A stretch of 64,000 nt of DNA from Sulfuracidifex tepidarius (GTDB lineage: Archaea; Thermoproteota; Thermoprotei_A; Sulfolobales; Sulfolobaceae). The translations under genes were made by a program, and so were the position numbers. This document shows positions 17,578-26,505 of the stretch, piece after piece. A model generated the notes under the pieces. That model searched no databases and was not told the origin of the DNA. It saw only the letters and a list, made by a program, of their open reading frames with translations. The stretch spans positions 2,494,875 to 2,558,874 of the forward strand of contig NZ_AP018929.1 of the NCBI RefSeq assembly GCF_008326425.1, in the 5' to 3' direction. The stretch's first letter is position 1; every line of letters starts with the position of its first letter.

Positions 17578-18158
17578 CCAAATCTCAGCAGGAAATTAAA
17601 GGAGACGGAGTCTCACAGCAACTGTTTGAGGATATGGCAAACGGTTTCAACTTCTTAAAGGATATCATGACCGATGACGTCGCGGAGAACTTAGCTTCTT
17701 CAATATCCGGCATACTTACCATAGGGAAGGAGATCTCTGATGAGAAGATAAATTCATACGTTATAAATGTGCTCAGGAGAGCTGACGTTCTAAGCGACGT
17801 TATTGATGAATATGAGGAGCTAAAAGAAGATGGAACCTTAGAGACCTTAAAGGGGATCCTTTACGGTATGAAGAGCCTCAAGGACATGGTAAACGACGAG
17901 GCCATACAGAAGCTAGGAAACTATATTGGGACAGCTTTAGACTCATTGCCCAAGATAGATCAGTTTCTTTCAATCTCCTTCGACGAAATACCGATGGCGT
18001 TAATGAAGGGAATAACGAGCGAAGAGTTAAAAGAAGAGGTGAAAAAGAAGGAAAAGGTAACAAACAAGGATCTGATATCGCTTTTCAATGATCCTGCTAC
18101 CAAGAAAGGCTTATGGGTATTCCTTTTAGCGATGAGAGAGATGGGAAAGAGGATTTAG
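17574..18158 (+). CDS. DUF1641 family protein
   Basis: A 194-residue helical protein of the DUF1641 family, recognised by the central [27 protein letters not shown]. The family is commonly linked to FAD-dependent oxidoreductases and formate or sulfide enzymes. ATG 17574 overlaps the stop of the SQR-like gene (ATGA), so the two are translationally coupled. The in-frame GTG at 17514 would overlap 64 nt and is unlikely. It may help to bind or assemble the flavoprotein; that is inference from context. Confidence 0.85.
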   Translation: MTKSQQEIKGDGVSQQLFEDMANGFNFLKDIMTDDVAENLASSISGILTIGKEISDEKINSYVINVLRRADVLSDVIDEYEELKEDGTLETLKGILYGMKSLKDMVNDEAIQKLGNYIGTALDSLPKIDQFLSISFDEIPMALMKGITSEELKEEVKKKEKVTNKDLISLFNDPATKKGLWVFLLAMREMGKRI

Positions 18159-18287
18159 CATTTTTCATTTCTAACCCAGAGAGGATGAGCTTTTTTATGA
18201 AACCTTTTCATTTTAAGCGTGTTTAATGTTAAATTGTTTTATGTTTACTTCTCTAATATTTTTAAGTTTACGCTCTAACTTAAGTTC

Positions 18288-18680
18288 ATGAAGGTAGTTC
18301 TAGGTTTCGATGGTTCGGAACATTCAAAGAAAGCTCTAGGAATGGTTCTAACGCTCCTCAAAAAGGAGGATGAGCTTCACATAGTAAGCGTAATAAAGGA
18401 AGCCCCCAGGTCTCCAGAGCAAGTCATAATCGAAAGTGAGGAGAAAGCAAAGAATAGCCTAAACTCTTTGAAGGAAAGCATAAAGGAATTTCCCGTTTTC
18501 ACTGAAGTTCTAGAGAGCAACGATGTAGCAGACTCAATCATTGAATATTGTAAGAAGATAAATTGCAACATGATAGTGACGGGCAGTAGAGGGCTTTCAG
18601 GAATAAAGAAGACCATACTTGGTAGCGTTTCATCTGAAATCATGAACAAATCCGATATTCCTGTCCTCGTCGTGAAGTAG
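18288..18680 (+). CDS. Universal stress protein (UspA family), second copy
   Basis: A 130-residue UspA domain: MKVVLGFDGSEHSKKALG at the N-terminus, then MIVTGSRGLSGIKKTILGSVSSEI and the end SDIPVLVVK. The nucleotide motif G-x2-G-x9-G-S is intact. A TATA-like TTTTTAAGTTT lies about 25 bp before ATG 18288, so the message is likely leaderless and separate from the sulfur operon. It differs considerably from the UspA at 14340-14762. Confidence 0.93.
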   Translation: MKVVLGFDGSEHSKKALGMVLTLLKKEDELHIVSVIKEAPRSPEQVIIESEEKAKNSLNSLKESIKEFPVFTEVLESNDVADSIIEYCKKINCNMIVTGSRGLSGIKKTILGSVSSEIMNKSDIPVLVVK

Positions 18681-18734
18681 TCCGCCGATATCGAAATCGA
18701 AAACTATAAAGGATTAGTTTGTATTTTTTAAAAT

Positions 18735-19700
18735 ATGGATGAGCAATCTATTCTAGTAGAGGAACTAGTGAAGAAATACGGAGACTTCACAGCGTTAGAT
18801 CATATCTCGTTCGACGTAAGGGAGGGAGAAGTTTTCGGGCTGTTAGGACCCAACGGAGCAGGAAAGACGACCACTATAAAGATCATGACGGGCTTAACTT
18901 TGCCCACCTCAGGGAAGGTACTCGTATCTAACATTGATGTGACGAAGAAGCCGAACGAGGTGAAAAAGAAAATCGGGTGGATCTCAGCTGATGTGATAGT
19001 GGATGACGACTTGACGGCATGGGAGAACCTTGAGTTACAAGCTAAGTTAGAAGGTCTTAAGGAGTGGAAGGAAAGAGCTAAACAACTACTCGATTACTTT
19101 GGAATATTTGAATTTAAAGACAGACAACTAGGTAAATTCTCGACAGGGATGAGGAAAAAAGTGGAGATCTCAATGGCGTTGTTGCACTCGCCTGAGATAG
19201 TGTTCATGGATGAGCCGACCATAGGCCTTGACGTATCTACCAGGAAGTCCCTTTGGGACATAATTAGGAAAATAAACAAGGACTTCGGAGTTACCGTTCT
19301 CCTAACTACACATTACATGGAAGAGGCTGACATGTTATGCGAGAGGATAGCAATCATAAACAAAGGCAAGATAGTCGCTATAGGTTCCCCAGAGGAACTA
19401 AAGTCTAAATATGGAGGAGATGTGATAGAAGTACAGTTCTATGGGAGCGTCGACTACAAAATTTTCGAAAAGTACGGCCAAGTGATCGCTAAGGAAAACT
19501 CTATAAGGATTAAGGTTGGCAACGCCGAGGACGTTCTCGTCAGCATGCTGAAGGACCTTTCGCAGTTCAGAGTTAAGTCGTTGAGAATTGAAAAGGCATC
19601 CCTAGACACGGCTTTCCTCAACCTGACTGGGAGCACAATAGAAGAAGGAGATTTCGACGCTAGGAAGTTCTATGCAATGTTAAGGAGGTCGAGAAAATGA
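18735..19700 (+). CDS. ABC transporter ATP-binding protein (DrrA-like)
   Basis: A 321-residue exporter ATPase: Walker A GPNGAGKTT (about residues 38-46), signature FSTGMRKKVEIS (S-T-G-M variant), Walker B IVFMDEPTIGLD and the H-loop [10 protein letters not shown], followed by a DrrA-type C-terminal domain. The stop TGA overlaps the ATG of the permease gene (ATGA), and a strong Shine-Dalgarno AAGGAGGTC (19682-19690) lies inside its last codons, so expression of the two subunits is coupled. Confidence 0.93.
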   Translation: MDEQSILVEELVKKYGDFTALDHISFDVREGEVFGLLGPNGAGKTTTIKIMTGLTLPTSGKVLVSNIDVTKKPNEVKKKIGWISADVIVDDDLTAWENLELQAKLEGLKEWKERAKQLLDYFGIFEFKDRQLGKFSTGMRKKVEISMALLHSPEIVFMDEPTIGLDVSTRKSLWDIIRKINKDFGVTVLLTTHYMEEADMLCERIAIINKGKIVAIGSPEELKSKYGGDVIEVQFYGSVDYKIFEKYGQVIAKENSIRIKVGNAEDVLVSMLKDLSQFRVKSLRIEKASLDTAFLNLTGSTIEEGDFDARKFYAMLRRSRK

Positions 19701-20467
19701 TGGAGAAAGTAATTGCTCTCTACAAGAGGGAGCTAAAGAGGACTTTCAGGAGCAAATTCATGTGGCTTACCATCCTCATACAGCCTCTGATGTGGTTAGT
19801 GTTCTTCGGAAGTAGCTTCTCTGGTGCTCCAGCACAGTTCTTAGAGTCTTTCTTCCATACCAAGGACTATATTGCCTTCATACTACCTGGAGAACTGTCG
19901 ATAAGCATGGTAACTGTGGGAATGTTCAGTTCCATGAGTTTCGTCCAAGACAAAAGATTCGGTTACCTACGGAGAGTTCTGGTAACACCGACAAGGAAGT
20001 CAGCTATTTTCCTAGCCAAAGTTATGGGCGGAATGACAAGAGGACTTCTTCAGATACCTGTCATGCTTCTAGCTAGCTTAGCTCTCGGAGTTACATTCAA
20101 TCTAAGTGTAGTCGCACTAATAGAATGGATAATAGGGATGATCTTCCTTGGAATAGGATTCTCGTCACTTTATTCAATAATTACAATCAACTCGAGCGAC
20201 TGGCAAGCCCCAGGCGTCATATCCAACTTGATAAACTTCCCGCTGATGTTTTCAAGTACTGCTCTGTTCCCTAGAGCATTCTTCCCCTCGTGGTTAAAGA
20301 TAATAAGTGACGGTAACCCCATCACTTATGCTGCAGAAGTCGGAAGAGACGCTTTGGTTTACGGTGATCCACCCACGATAGATTACATGCTATTCCTTGT
20401 AATATTCGGAGTTGTTTTCTTGATTATAGGAACGATTGTAGCAGATAGATACTTAAAGGCAGAGTAA
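19697..20467 (+). CDS. ABC-2 type transporter permease
   Basis: A 256-residue permease with six predicted hydrophobic segments. It starts with the basic stretch MMEKVIALYKRELKRTFRSK and contains the ABC-2 conserved region in TALFPRAFFPSWLKIISDGNPITYAAE, typical of DrrB/NodJ-like exporters. It works with the ATPase directly upstream. The substrate is unknown; candidates are lipids, antibiotics or polyketide-like compounds. Confidence 0.92.
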   Translation: MMEKVIALYKRELKRTFRSKFMWLTILIQPLMWLVFFGSSFSGAPAQFLESFFHTKDYIAFILPGELSISMVTVGMFSSMSFVQDKRFGYLRRVLVTPTRKSAIFLAKVMGGMTRGLLQIPVMLLASLALGVTFNLSVVALIEWIIGMIFLGIGFSSLYSIITINSSDWQAPGVISNLINFPLMFSSTALFPRAFFPSWLKIISDGNPITYAAEVGRDALVYGDPPTIDYMLFLVIFGVVFLIIGTIVADRYLKAE

Positions 20468-20585
20468 AACAGAGAAATTAGATGATTTAAGGGTCAGTCC
20501 TGAAAGATGAAGAAATGTTTTTATGATGATGTGGTTATTCTAGGAAAAATCTTCCTTTTTACTTTATTACCCAAAATAATTAAAA

Positions 20586-22646
20586 CTAGTATGTAATACT
20601 CGTGAAGAAATCTCTAACTCTCTCTGCTGTAGGCCTGCTGTTTGGATCAGGTGAAGTCATTGACTTTATAAATTCTATTACTTTGGGTTCAACGACACCG
20701 TTAAGTAGAGAATAGTCCCTGCTAGAATATAATGAAGGCGAAAGCAGAGCTGTATCTCTGGTTTTCTCGAACTTTAACATCGAATCTATCATCTCCTTAG
20801 AGTTCAAGGGCTCACCTGTAAGGAGCTTAAATGCGGTAGCTCCAAGTGCATAGATGTCTGCAGTCTTTCTAATTCCACCAAAATATAGAGAATTAACCTG
20901 CTCCAGCGGTGCATAGTAAGGCGTATAGCTATTAGGCTTGCTTCCATCCCTTACTGCAGAACCCAAATCTGCCAATTTAGGCTTAGCCAGGTTATTTTTA
21001 ATTTTATTGAAAGCTTCTAACCCGTATGGAGGAAGCTTTTCAGAAAATAGTATATTCTGAGGTTTCACGTCGCAATGTACATATCCTTCAGAATGGACTA
21101 TCGAAAGCGCATCCGCTATCTTCGCAACTATAGAGTAAATTATAAGTTTCCAATAGTCTGAATTGACAAGGTTAGTAACCTTTCTTAAATCCTCTGACGA
21201 TCCACCCTCCATTAATTCCATAGCTATCACTGGGGGCCTCTTTAGGTATACTTCTGCATTTCCTGACAATATTTCATTTATATCATTTTTATCGGCATAG
21301 ACTCCAAATAACTTGACAATGTAATTAGACCGATCTGAAAGCTCACTAAGTTTTGCGGATTCCCCAAGCATATCTACAACGTTAGAAACCATCGAAAGTG
21401 TTGGTATTTTGAGGGCGTAATAACCCCCTGATTTATAGGACTTCAAAACGTAGCCTGTGCCTCCAGTACCTATGACATCTATAACTTTATACCCGTATAT
21501 CTCTTCGTTCTTCCACGCTGCAGGATCCCAGTTAGATAAGCTGACCTTCTTAAATGAAGAAGTAGCATTCAGTTCTACGCAAGCTTGATTCACATTCTTT
21601 TGGCATGCTTTTTTCAGGTACTCTAGATATTTTTCTCTCTCTCCTATTTCATTGAATTCCCTCGCTATTAAGAAGAGCCAGTCTGGCGGAAAGTTAGGTA
21701 AGTCAGAGACTTGCTTAACCTCGTCAAACTTGTTTTTCTTTATCACCAATTTGGAAACTTCTTGAAATTCCTTAGCTTTCAACCCACTTACAAGACACCT
21801 CAGAAGAGGATTAATGCTACAGTTTGAGTTCACAACTAGGTTCAGTAGCTCTTTATCGTCGTATACGAAATTCGTGAACTCACAATTGCCTTTAGAAATA
21901 AGTTCACAGCTAAATTTAGCTAATTCCAACTTAGACATTTTGTTCCTATTCTTCTTAATTATTTCAATACTACCCTTGATATTCCCCTTGTTTAGCATTT
22001 CTATTGCCTTGTTAAATGGGCTCCTCTTTTTCCTTTGAGGAACAAGAGAAATAGCGGTAAGTAGCGCACCTCCGCCTACGTATTCATAGTTGATCAAGAA
22101 AGGTGAAATTTGAACTCCAAACATGATTAAAGGAATGCCTATAGCCATCAGGACGCTCCAGAGTTTCAGATTACCTTTATTAGTCAGAATAATGGAGAAT
22201 ATAGAAATTCCTAGTCCGAATAATGAGAATATAGAATGAAAAGAAAGATAGCTATAGATAAAGAAAACAGACAAGAAAAAGTCCAAGACGAAAAACATGG
22301 CGCTGAGCCTAGCTTTCTTGAAACCTAGCTGGAAAAGAGATAGGGACAACGCAAAAGAAATTAGCTTGTATACCAATAATGTAGGATAAAATATTGAAAA
22401 TAATAGAGAGATAATCGCAAAAGGATATAACAGAGTTTTCAATAAATCTACTTTTCCGCTATATGCATAAGTCAGCATTACCATTGAAGCAAATAATAAA
22501 AGTAATGATATAATTAACGAGTATGAGTAAATTGTGCTTACATTTATTAACGATTGACCATACATAAGGCTGAACGATGAAACATATATCGATAGAGCCA
22601 AAGCAACTACTCCCAACACCGCCGATAGCACAAGTTTACCTTTCAT
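20586..22646 (-). CDS. Membrane-anchored eukaryote-like Ser/Thr protein kinase
   Basis: A 686-residue protein in three parts. Residues 1-205 form about seven hydrophobic segments. Residues 210-365 are a helical, repeat-like region with Cys pairs and a Sel1/TPR-like stretch (REFNEIGEREKYLEYLKKAC). Residues 385-680 are the kinase domain: glycine loop GTGGTGYV (about 393-400), lysine in YALKIP (413), catalytic loop HCDVKPQN (524-531), DLG in place of DFG (557), and YYAPLEQ for APE. All catalytic residues are present, so it should be active. A TATA element TTATATAAAG lies about 20 bp before ATG 22646. It is divergent from the surface protein gene at 22936. Confidence 0.9.
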   Translation of the reverse strand: MKGKLVLSAVLGVVALALSIYVSSFSLMYGQSLINVSTIYSYSLIISLLLLFASMVMLTYAYSGKVDLLKTLLYPFAIISLLFSIFYPTLLVYKLISFALSLSLFQLGFKKARLSAMFFVLDFFLSVFFIYSYLSFHSIFSLFGLGISIFSIILTNKGNLKLWSVLMAIGIPLIMFGVQISPFLINYEYVGGGALLTAISLVPQRKKRSPFNKAIEMLNKGNIKGSIEIIKKNRNKMSKLELAKFSCELISKGNCEFTNFVYDDKELLNLVVNSNCSINPLLRCLVSGLKAKEFQEVSKLVIKKNKFDEVKQVSDLPNFPPDWLFLIAREFNEIGEREKYLEYLKKACQKNVNQACVELNATSSFKKVSLSNWDPAAWKNEEIYGYKVIDVIGTGGTGYVLKSYKSGGYYALKIPTLSMVSNVVDMLGESAKLSELSDRSNYIVKLFGVYADKNDINEILSGNAEVYLKRPPVIAMELMEGGSSEDLRKVTNLVNSDYWKLIIYSIVAKIADALSIVHSEGYVHCDVKPQNILFSEKLPPYGLEAFNKIKNNLAKPKLADLGSAVRDGSKPNSYTPYYAPLEQVNSLYFGGIRKTADIYALGATAFKLLTGEPLNSKEMIDSMLKFEKTRDTALLSPSLYSSRDYSLLNGVVEPKVIEFIKSMTSPDPNSRPTAERVRDFFTSITY

Positions 22647-22935
22647 ATCAAAAATTGGAAAAGCTCTTTATATAAGGCTGATCCTAACTAAACTTGTAAA
22701 AAATATTAGTTTGGAAATATTAATAACTAGAACTATTGCATATTTGTTAACTATCTATTCTATTAAACAGTAGAAAATGCAGTTATTCACTAATAGACTA
22801 AAAAATTTCTTAAAAAAGAGGCTTAGCCCGAGTATAATTAAAATTATCAATTTAATACAATCTAATTCTTTTTAATTACATTTAACTATAATAACTTATC
22901 TACTGGTCATCTCACGTTAATCTTAAATCTTATTC

Positions 22936-24270
22936 ATGTTCCTAATAATTATGGAATTTAGAAAGTTAGTGAGGCTTATAACACTATTTTCAATTCTAGT
23001 ATTGATATCTTTTCCGTTTCAAATAACAACAGATCTGGGTTATAGCACAAACTCCGTGCCTACAATTCAGCATGAGGCTTATTATTCATCATCAGTTAGA
23101 CATGTCTCAAATTTTACATATATACTTAAATATGTTGTTAATTCTTCATTTTATTCTGAAAAAATTGAGTTTATCCCAAAATATACGTATGAGCAATTCT
23201 ACGTTAATGTAACATCACTTAGTAATGGTGGATTCATATTGAATTCCTCTCTTCCTAATATCTTTAAGGTAACATATAATCCAGATAACACGTGCTTTAC
23301 TATATGGAATGGAAATATCACCAATAACTTAATGTGGCTATTTAGAGTACCAATGACGGGAATTGTCAGAATTTTTTATATAACTCCTGACGGGCAACAA
23401 TTTATTTCTATAAATTTGACAAATATTAGGTTCGAGTCTTCATTTATATCGAAGTTTAATATGATAGATTATAAACCTGAAGTAATTTTCTTGAATACAT
23501 CAAGAATTATAGTTCCTCAGCTATTAGTAGAATACAATAGAACTATAATAGAAATTCACGAGAACGTGACTAAATATCTATCCCTGGCTCCGTCCGTGAT
23601 AAATGAGGGTGATAGTATCGCCCCTGTGCTCATATATAACTCGGCGAATATTTTCTTCTCTGAAATATTTGGGGTAAATGGAAAGCTTGTGATGGTTTCA
23701 TTTCTACATAATCTAAATAACGGCACATTATTATACTGCTTCTCTGATGGAAAACTCTACCTAGGAACTAATGCATATTCAATAAACTACAACGGACAAA
23801 AAATTATCATGGTCTCTACAAGTTCAGGCGTGGAGTCTTTAATTCCTTTAAACATGAGTATTTCAGGAAATAATTTTGACATTGTAAAAATAAATAACCT
23901 TACAATATCTATCTATCCTAATGGGACTTATAATAAAATTAATATATTCCCTTTAATTGAATATAACTATAGCTTTATTATAAATAGTAATGGAGTTTTT
24001 AATGTAGAAGAATACGTTAGTCCTCATAACGGAATAGGTTACATAAAGGGAAACGTAACATTATACTATCAAAATATGACTCAAATAGTAAATACATACC
24101 ATTACGACAACTTGACCTTAGTCCACGTCACTAAAGGAGAAATTCTAGTAGAGAAGAGCGGGGCCTCAGCTATATCTCATCTGTTACTGCAGAATATTCC
24201 CTTCCTCTTTATAGCCTTGTTAGTAGCTATAGGAATTTCAGTTGTGGCTTTCTTTACCTCAAAATCATGA
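22936..24270 (+). CDS. Predicted surface glycoprotein with signal peptide and C-terminal anchor
   Basis: I do not recognise a family. The 444 residues begin with a basic region and a hydrophobic stretch (LVRLITLFSILVLISFPFQI) that looks like a signal peptide, then about 370 extracellular residues with many N-x-S/T sequons (NFT, NSS, NVT, NIT and others, well over a dozen), and a C-terminal transmembrane helix (IPFLFIALLVAIGISVVAFF) before a short tail TSKS. This is a type I membrane or cell-wall-facing glycoprotein. The local base composition is more AT rich than its neighbours. Start ATG 22936, or ATG 22951 (MEFRKL). Confidence 0.75.
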   Translation: MFLIIMEFRKLVRLITLFSILVLISFPFQITTDLGYSTNSVPTIQHEAYYSSSVRHVSNFTYILKYVVNSSFYSEKIEFIPKYTYEQFYVNVTSLSNGGFILNSSLPNIFKVTYNPDNTCFTIWNGNITNNLMWLFRVPMTGIVRIFYITPDGQQFISINLTNIRFESSFISKFNMIDYKPEVIFLNTSRIIVPQLLVEYNRTIIEIHENVTKYLSLAPSVINEGDSIAPVLIYNSANIFFSEIFGVNGKLVMVSFLHNLNNGTLLYCFSDGKLYLGTNAYSINYNGQKIIMVSTSSGVESLIPLNMSISGNNFDIVKINNLTISIYPNGTYNKINIFPLIEYNYSFIINSNGVFNVEEYVSPHNGIGYIKGNVTLYYQNMTQIVNTYHYDNLTLVHVTKGEILVEKSGASAISHLLLQNIPFLFIALLVAIGISVVAFFTSKS

Positions 24271-24346
24271 TACCACCGTCTATGGTAGCAAGTAGGAATT
24301 AAAACAGTGTCAAGAAATTTTTTAAAATAAGGTTCAATTCGCAATT

Positions 24347-24886
24347 ATGGAGTACTTAATCTCAGTGTTGTTTTCACTCACAATAGGAATAGGACACGGT
24401 ATAGAACCAGACCACGTATCCACTGCAAGGCTGTATAAAAAAGATTATAAAAAGATAATTAAATTTGCTATGTTTCATTCTGCTGGATATCTAATTATTG
24501 CAATCCCGCTGGTTTACCTAGCTTCACTCTTCGAAGAAGAGATTATAATATTAGCAGACGCGATAGGAATAATCTTTGGAGCTCTTCTCTTGGTAGAAAC
24601 TATAACTGGAAGGGAGTTCGACATCGAACCTAAGTTCGCAGGAACGCTTCAAGGAAGCGTCGTTCTCACACCTTCCAAAATACTTACAATAATACTTGCC
24701 TTCAGCTCGGCATTCCCGTTTAACGTCTTGATATTGCTGGCTTTCGCTTTAGGATCTATGACTTCAATAATTGCACTAGGCCTACTTACGCTGATACCAG
24801 AAAGGTTCTCCTTTATCTTCAATATAGCAGTATCGGTGATCACAATAGCTTACATCCTTTATCAATTAATCACGACAATTACGTGA
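24347..24886 (+). CDS. NicO/UreH-like metal permease
   Basis: A 179-residue membrane protein with about six hydrophobic segments. The first carries GHGIEPDHVSTAR (His17, Asp22, His23), which resembles the H-x4-D-H metal signature of nickel/cobalt transporters, and the second has FHSAGYLI. The length suits the NicO/UreH/RcnA branch rather than full NiCoT. A probable role is transport, most likely efflux, of nickel or cobalt; specificity is not visible. A TATA-like sequence TTTTTTAAAATAAGG lies about 25 bp before ATG 24347. Confidence 0.7.
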   Translation: MEYLISVLFSLTIGIGHGIEPDHVSTARLYKKDYKKIIKFAMFHSAGYLIIAIPLVYLASLFEEEIIILADAIGIIFGALLLVETITGREFDIEPKFAGTLQGSVVLTPSKILTIILAFSSAFPFNVLILLAFALGSMTSIIALGLLTLIPERFSFIFNIAVSVITIAYILYQLITTIT

Positions 24887-24937
24887 TGGGAAAAAGTCCC
24901 TTTCTTTTATTATCTTGTTCCAAAGAATGATAATTAC

Positions 24938-25246
24938 ATGGTAAACTGTAATTCTTTCATCAGTAAGTTGCTTGAGCCATCATCTATGACGTTACTAGAC
25001 GATGAAACGCTACTAAAAGGATTTCTTGAAAAAGCTAAACCTTGTGCTATTTACATAGGGACTTGTATATCTCTACATGAAGAATTTCACGTTCTAGAAA
25101 GGGAGTTCGAGGCTAAACTAATAGATACCAAAGAAGGGAAATACGGTGTTCTTGCAATTTATGATGGAATATTAGCAATTTTTTATAAAAATCAGAGTGA
25201 CCAGATAGTATTCTTCGTTTTTAAAAACATACTTTACAGTAGATAA
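24938..25246 (+). CDS. Uncharacterised 102-residue protein
   Basis: No family recognised. A small soluble protein with three cysteines (NCNSF, KPCAIYIGTCISL) and a beta-rich C-terminal half (YGVLAIYDGILAIFYKN). It follows the NicO-like gene on the same strand after 51 nt and could be co-expressed with it or have its own promoter. Confidence 0.6.
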   Translation: MVNCNSFISKLLEPSSMTLLDDETLLKGFLEKAKPCAIYIGTCISLHEEFHVLEREFEAKLIDTKEGKYGVLAIYDGILAIFYKNQSDQIVFFVFKNILYSR

Positions 25247-25290
25247 CTAAAAAAATATAAGGAGAATTACAAAATAAAGGAAAGTATTTT

Positions 25291-25308
25291 AAGATTTCAC
25301 GAAATCTT
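25291..25308. promoter_or_regulatory. Palindrome just before the start of a small membrane protein gene
   Basis: AAGATTTC (25291-25298) and GAAATCTT (25301-25308) are exact reverse complements around AC. The repeat lies between a TATA-like AAGTATTTTAAG (25281-25292) and ATG 25315, where a bound repressor would block transcription initiation, or a transcript would carry a hairpin at its 5' end. Confidence 0.5.
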
Positions 25309-25314
25309 CTATTG

Positions 25315-25509
25315 ATGGCATTCTCACCATTGCTCTTCGTTTCAATAATAATGACAGTAATAAGCGTGATAATGATTTTCCTTGGTCTATCTTATACCGT
25401 GCTGGACCTACTGGATGCTCCTGGATTTAAAGGCGTAAAATATGTGGGGATGGCGTTAGCTATACTGGGTATTTTCCTTGCTGTAGTGACATTTTATATA
25501 ATCAGGTAA
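25315..25509 (+). CDS. Small membrane protein, 64 residues
   Basis: Two hydrophobic helices (LLFVSIIMTVISVIMIFLGLS; VGMALAILGIFLAVVTFYII) flank a short loop (LDLLDAPGFKGVK). No family recognised. ATG 25315; TTG 25312 just before it is an alternative. The palindrome at 25291-25308 sits directly upstream. Confidence 0.65.
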   Translation: MAFSPLLFVSIIMTVISVIMIFLGLSYTVLDLLDAPGFKGVKYVGMALAILGIFLAVVTFYIIR

Positions 25510-25558
25510 TTAAAATATTTCTTTATATAGATATATCCTGTAAAGAGTTTTTATTTTA

Positions 25559-26452
25559 TTATAAATAATCAGCTACTCTAACCTCATTTGATGCTCTCCC
25601 ATCCCTCAAAAAGCTCTGCACGTTCCTAATTGCTATCTCCATTGCCCTCAGCATGACTTCCTCGTTTCCATAAGCTCCAGCAGTATGGAACGTACCAAAG
25701 AAGTTCTTAAGAGACCATAATGGTGAGGATAGGAAATCCTCTTTACCATCCTCTTTCCTCCAAAACACGTCTGTGGCGAACCTTATGTCGCTCCTCTGAG
25801 ATAGAAGTTTAAACATATCTTCTTCATCTACAGTCTCTCCCCTTCCTACATTCACTATGATACAGTTATTCTTTACATTTCTCAATAAATTATAATTTAA
25901 AATATTCTTTGTCGAGTTATTTAAAGGAAGAGCGTCTACGATTATGTCTGCTTTTTCAACATAGTTATGCAAAGACTCCACGGAGTCAACAGTATCGAAG
26001 ACGGACTTATCCTTAAACGATCTCGATAGTCCTATGTTGAACGTATGGAAAGCGTTCTTACCTATCCTGGCTGTTTCGATTCCTATTCCTCCTGCACCTA
26101 GGACTAATAGAGTCTTGTTACAAACCTGATATGCTATCAACCTTTCCTTAGAGTTCACCCCCTTCGCAGCACCCAGGATAAGTCCCCACGCATGCTCTGC
26201 TACAGGAATTGAATAGGCCCCTGCATTAGAAAATACTCTTGCCTCTTTTATCCTTTTGAAATCTAGGTCGTCAACACCAGCAGAGAAAGTCTGTATCACC
26301 TTCAAGTTTTTGCACTTGTCCAACAATTTATTTATCTGTTTTGGCCAACCCACTATTATCTCAGCTTCTTCTATGTCTTTTTCCGAGGGTTTATCGTTGA
26401 TAGGAATGATTTCCTTTAGTTTGCCTGGCAATTCTTGCGTAGATATTATCAT
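25559..26452 (-). CDS. D-isomer-specific 2-hydroxyacid dehydrogenase
   Basis: A 297-residue NAD(P)-dependent dehydrogenase. The nucleotide-binding glycine motif is LGAGGIGIETARI (about residues 118-130), the substrate-side motif is FSAGVDDLD, the catalytic Arg is likely in NVGRGETVDEEDM, Asp in FATDVFW and the His in FGTFHTAGAYG. At 297 residues it is shorter than the usual 310-330, as in the glyoxylate/hydroxypyruvate-reductase-like subgroup. It lies 53 nt downstream of the MFS transporter gene on the same strand, suggesting uptake and oxidation of a hydroxy or keto acid. Confidence 0.87.
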   Translation of the reverse strand: MIISTQELPGKLKEIIPINDKPSEKDIEEAEIIVGWPKQINKLLDKCKNLKVIQTFSAGVDDLDFKRIKEARVFSNAGAYSIPVAEHAWGLILGAAKGVNSKERLIAYQVCNKTLLVLGAGGIGIETARIGKNAFHTFNIGLSRSFKDKSVFDTVDSVESLHNYVEKADIIVDALPLNNSTKNILNYNLLRNVKNNCIIVNVGRGETVDEEDMFKLLSQRSDIRFATDVFWRKEDGKEDFLSSPLWSLKNFFGTFHTAGAYGNEEVMLRAMEIAIRNVQSFLRDGRASNEVRVADYL

Positions 26453-26505
26453 GAGAAATCAAAACAACTAAGCAATCAGCACTAAAAAAGATACACAACT
26501 ATTCG

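Noticed and set aside
22780-22935. Origin of replication between the kinase and glycoprotein genes
   Set aside because: AT-rich but without ORB-like repeats or a cdc6/orc gene nearby.
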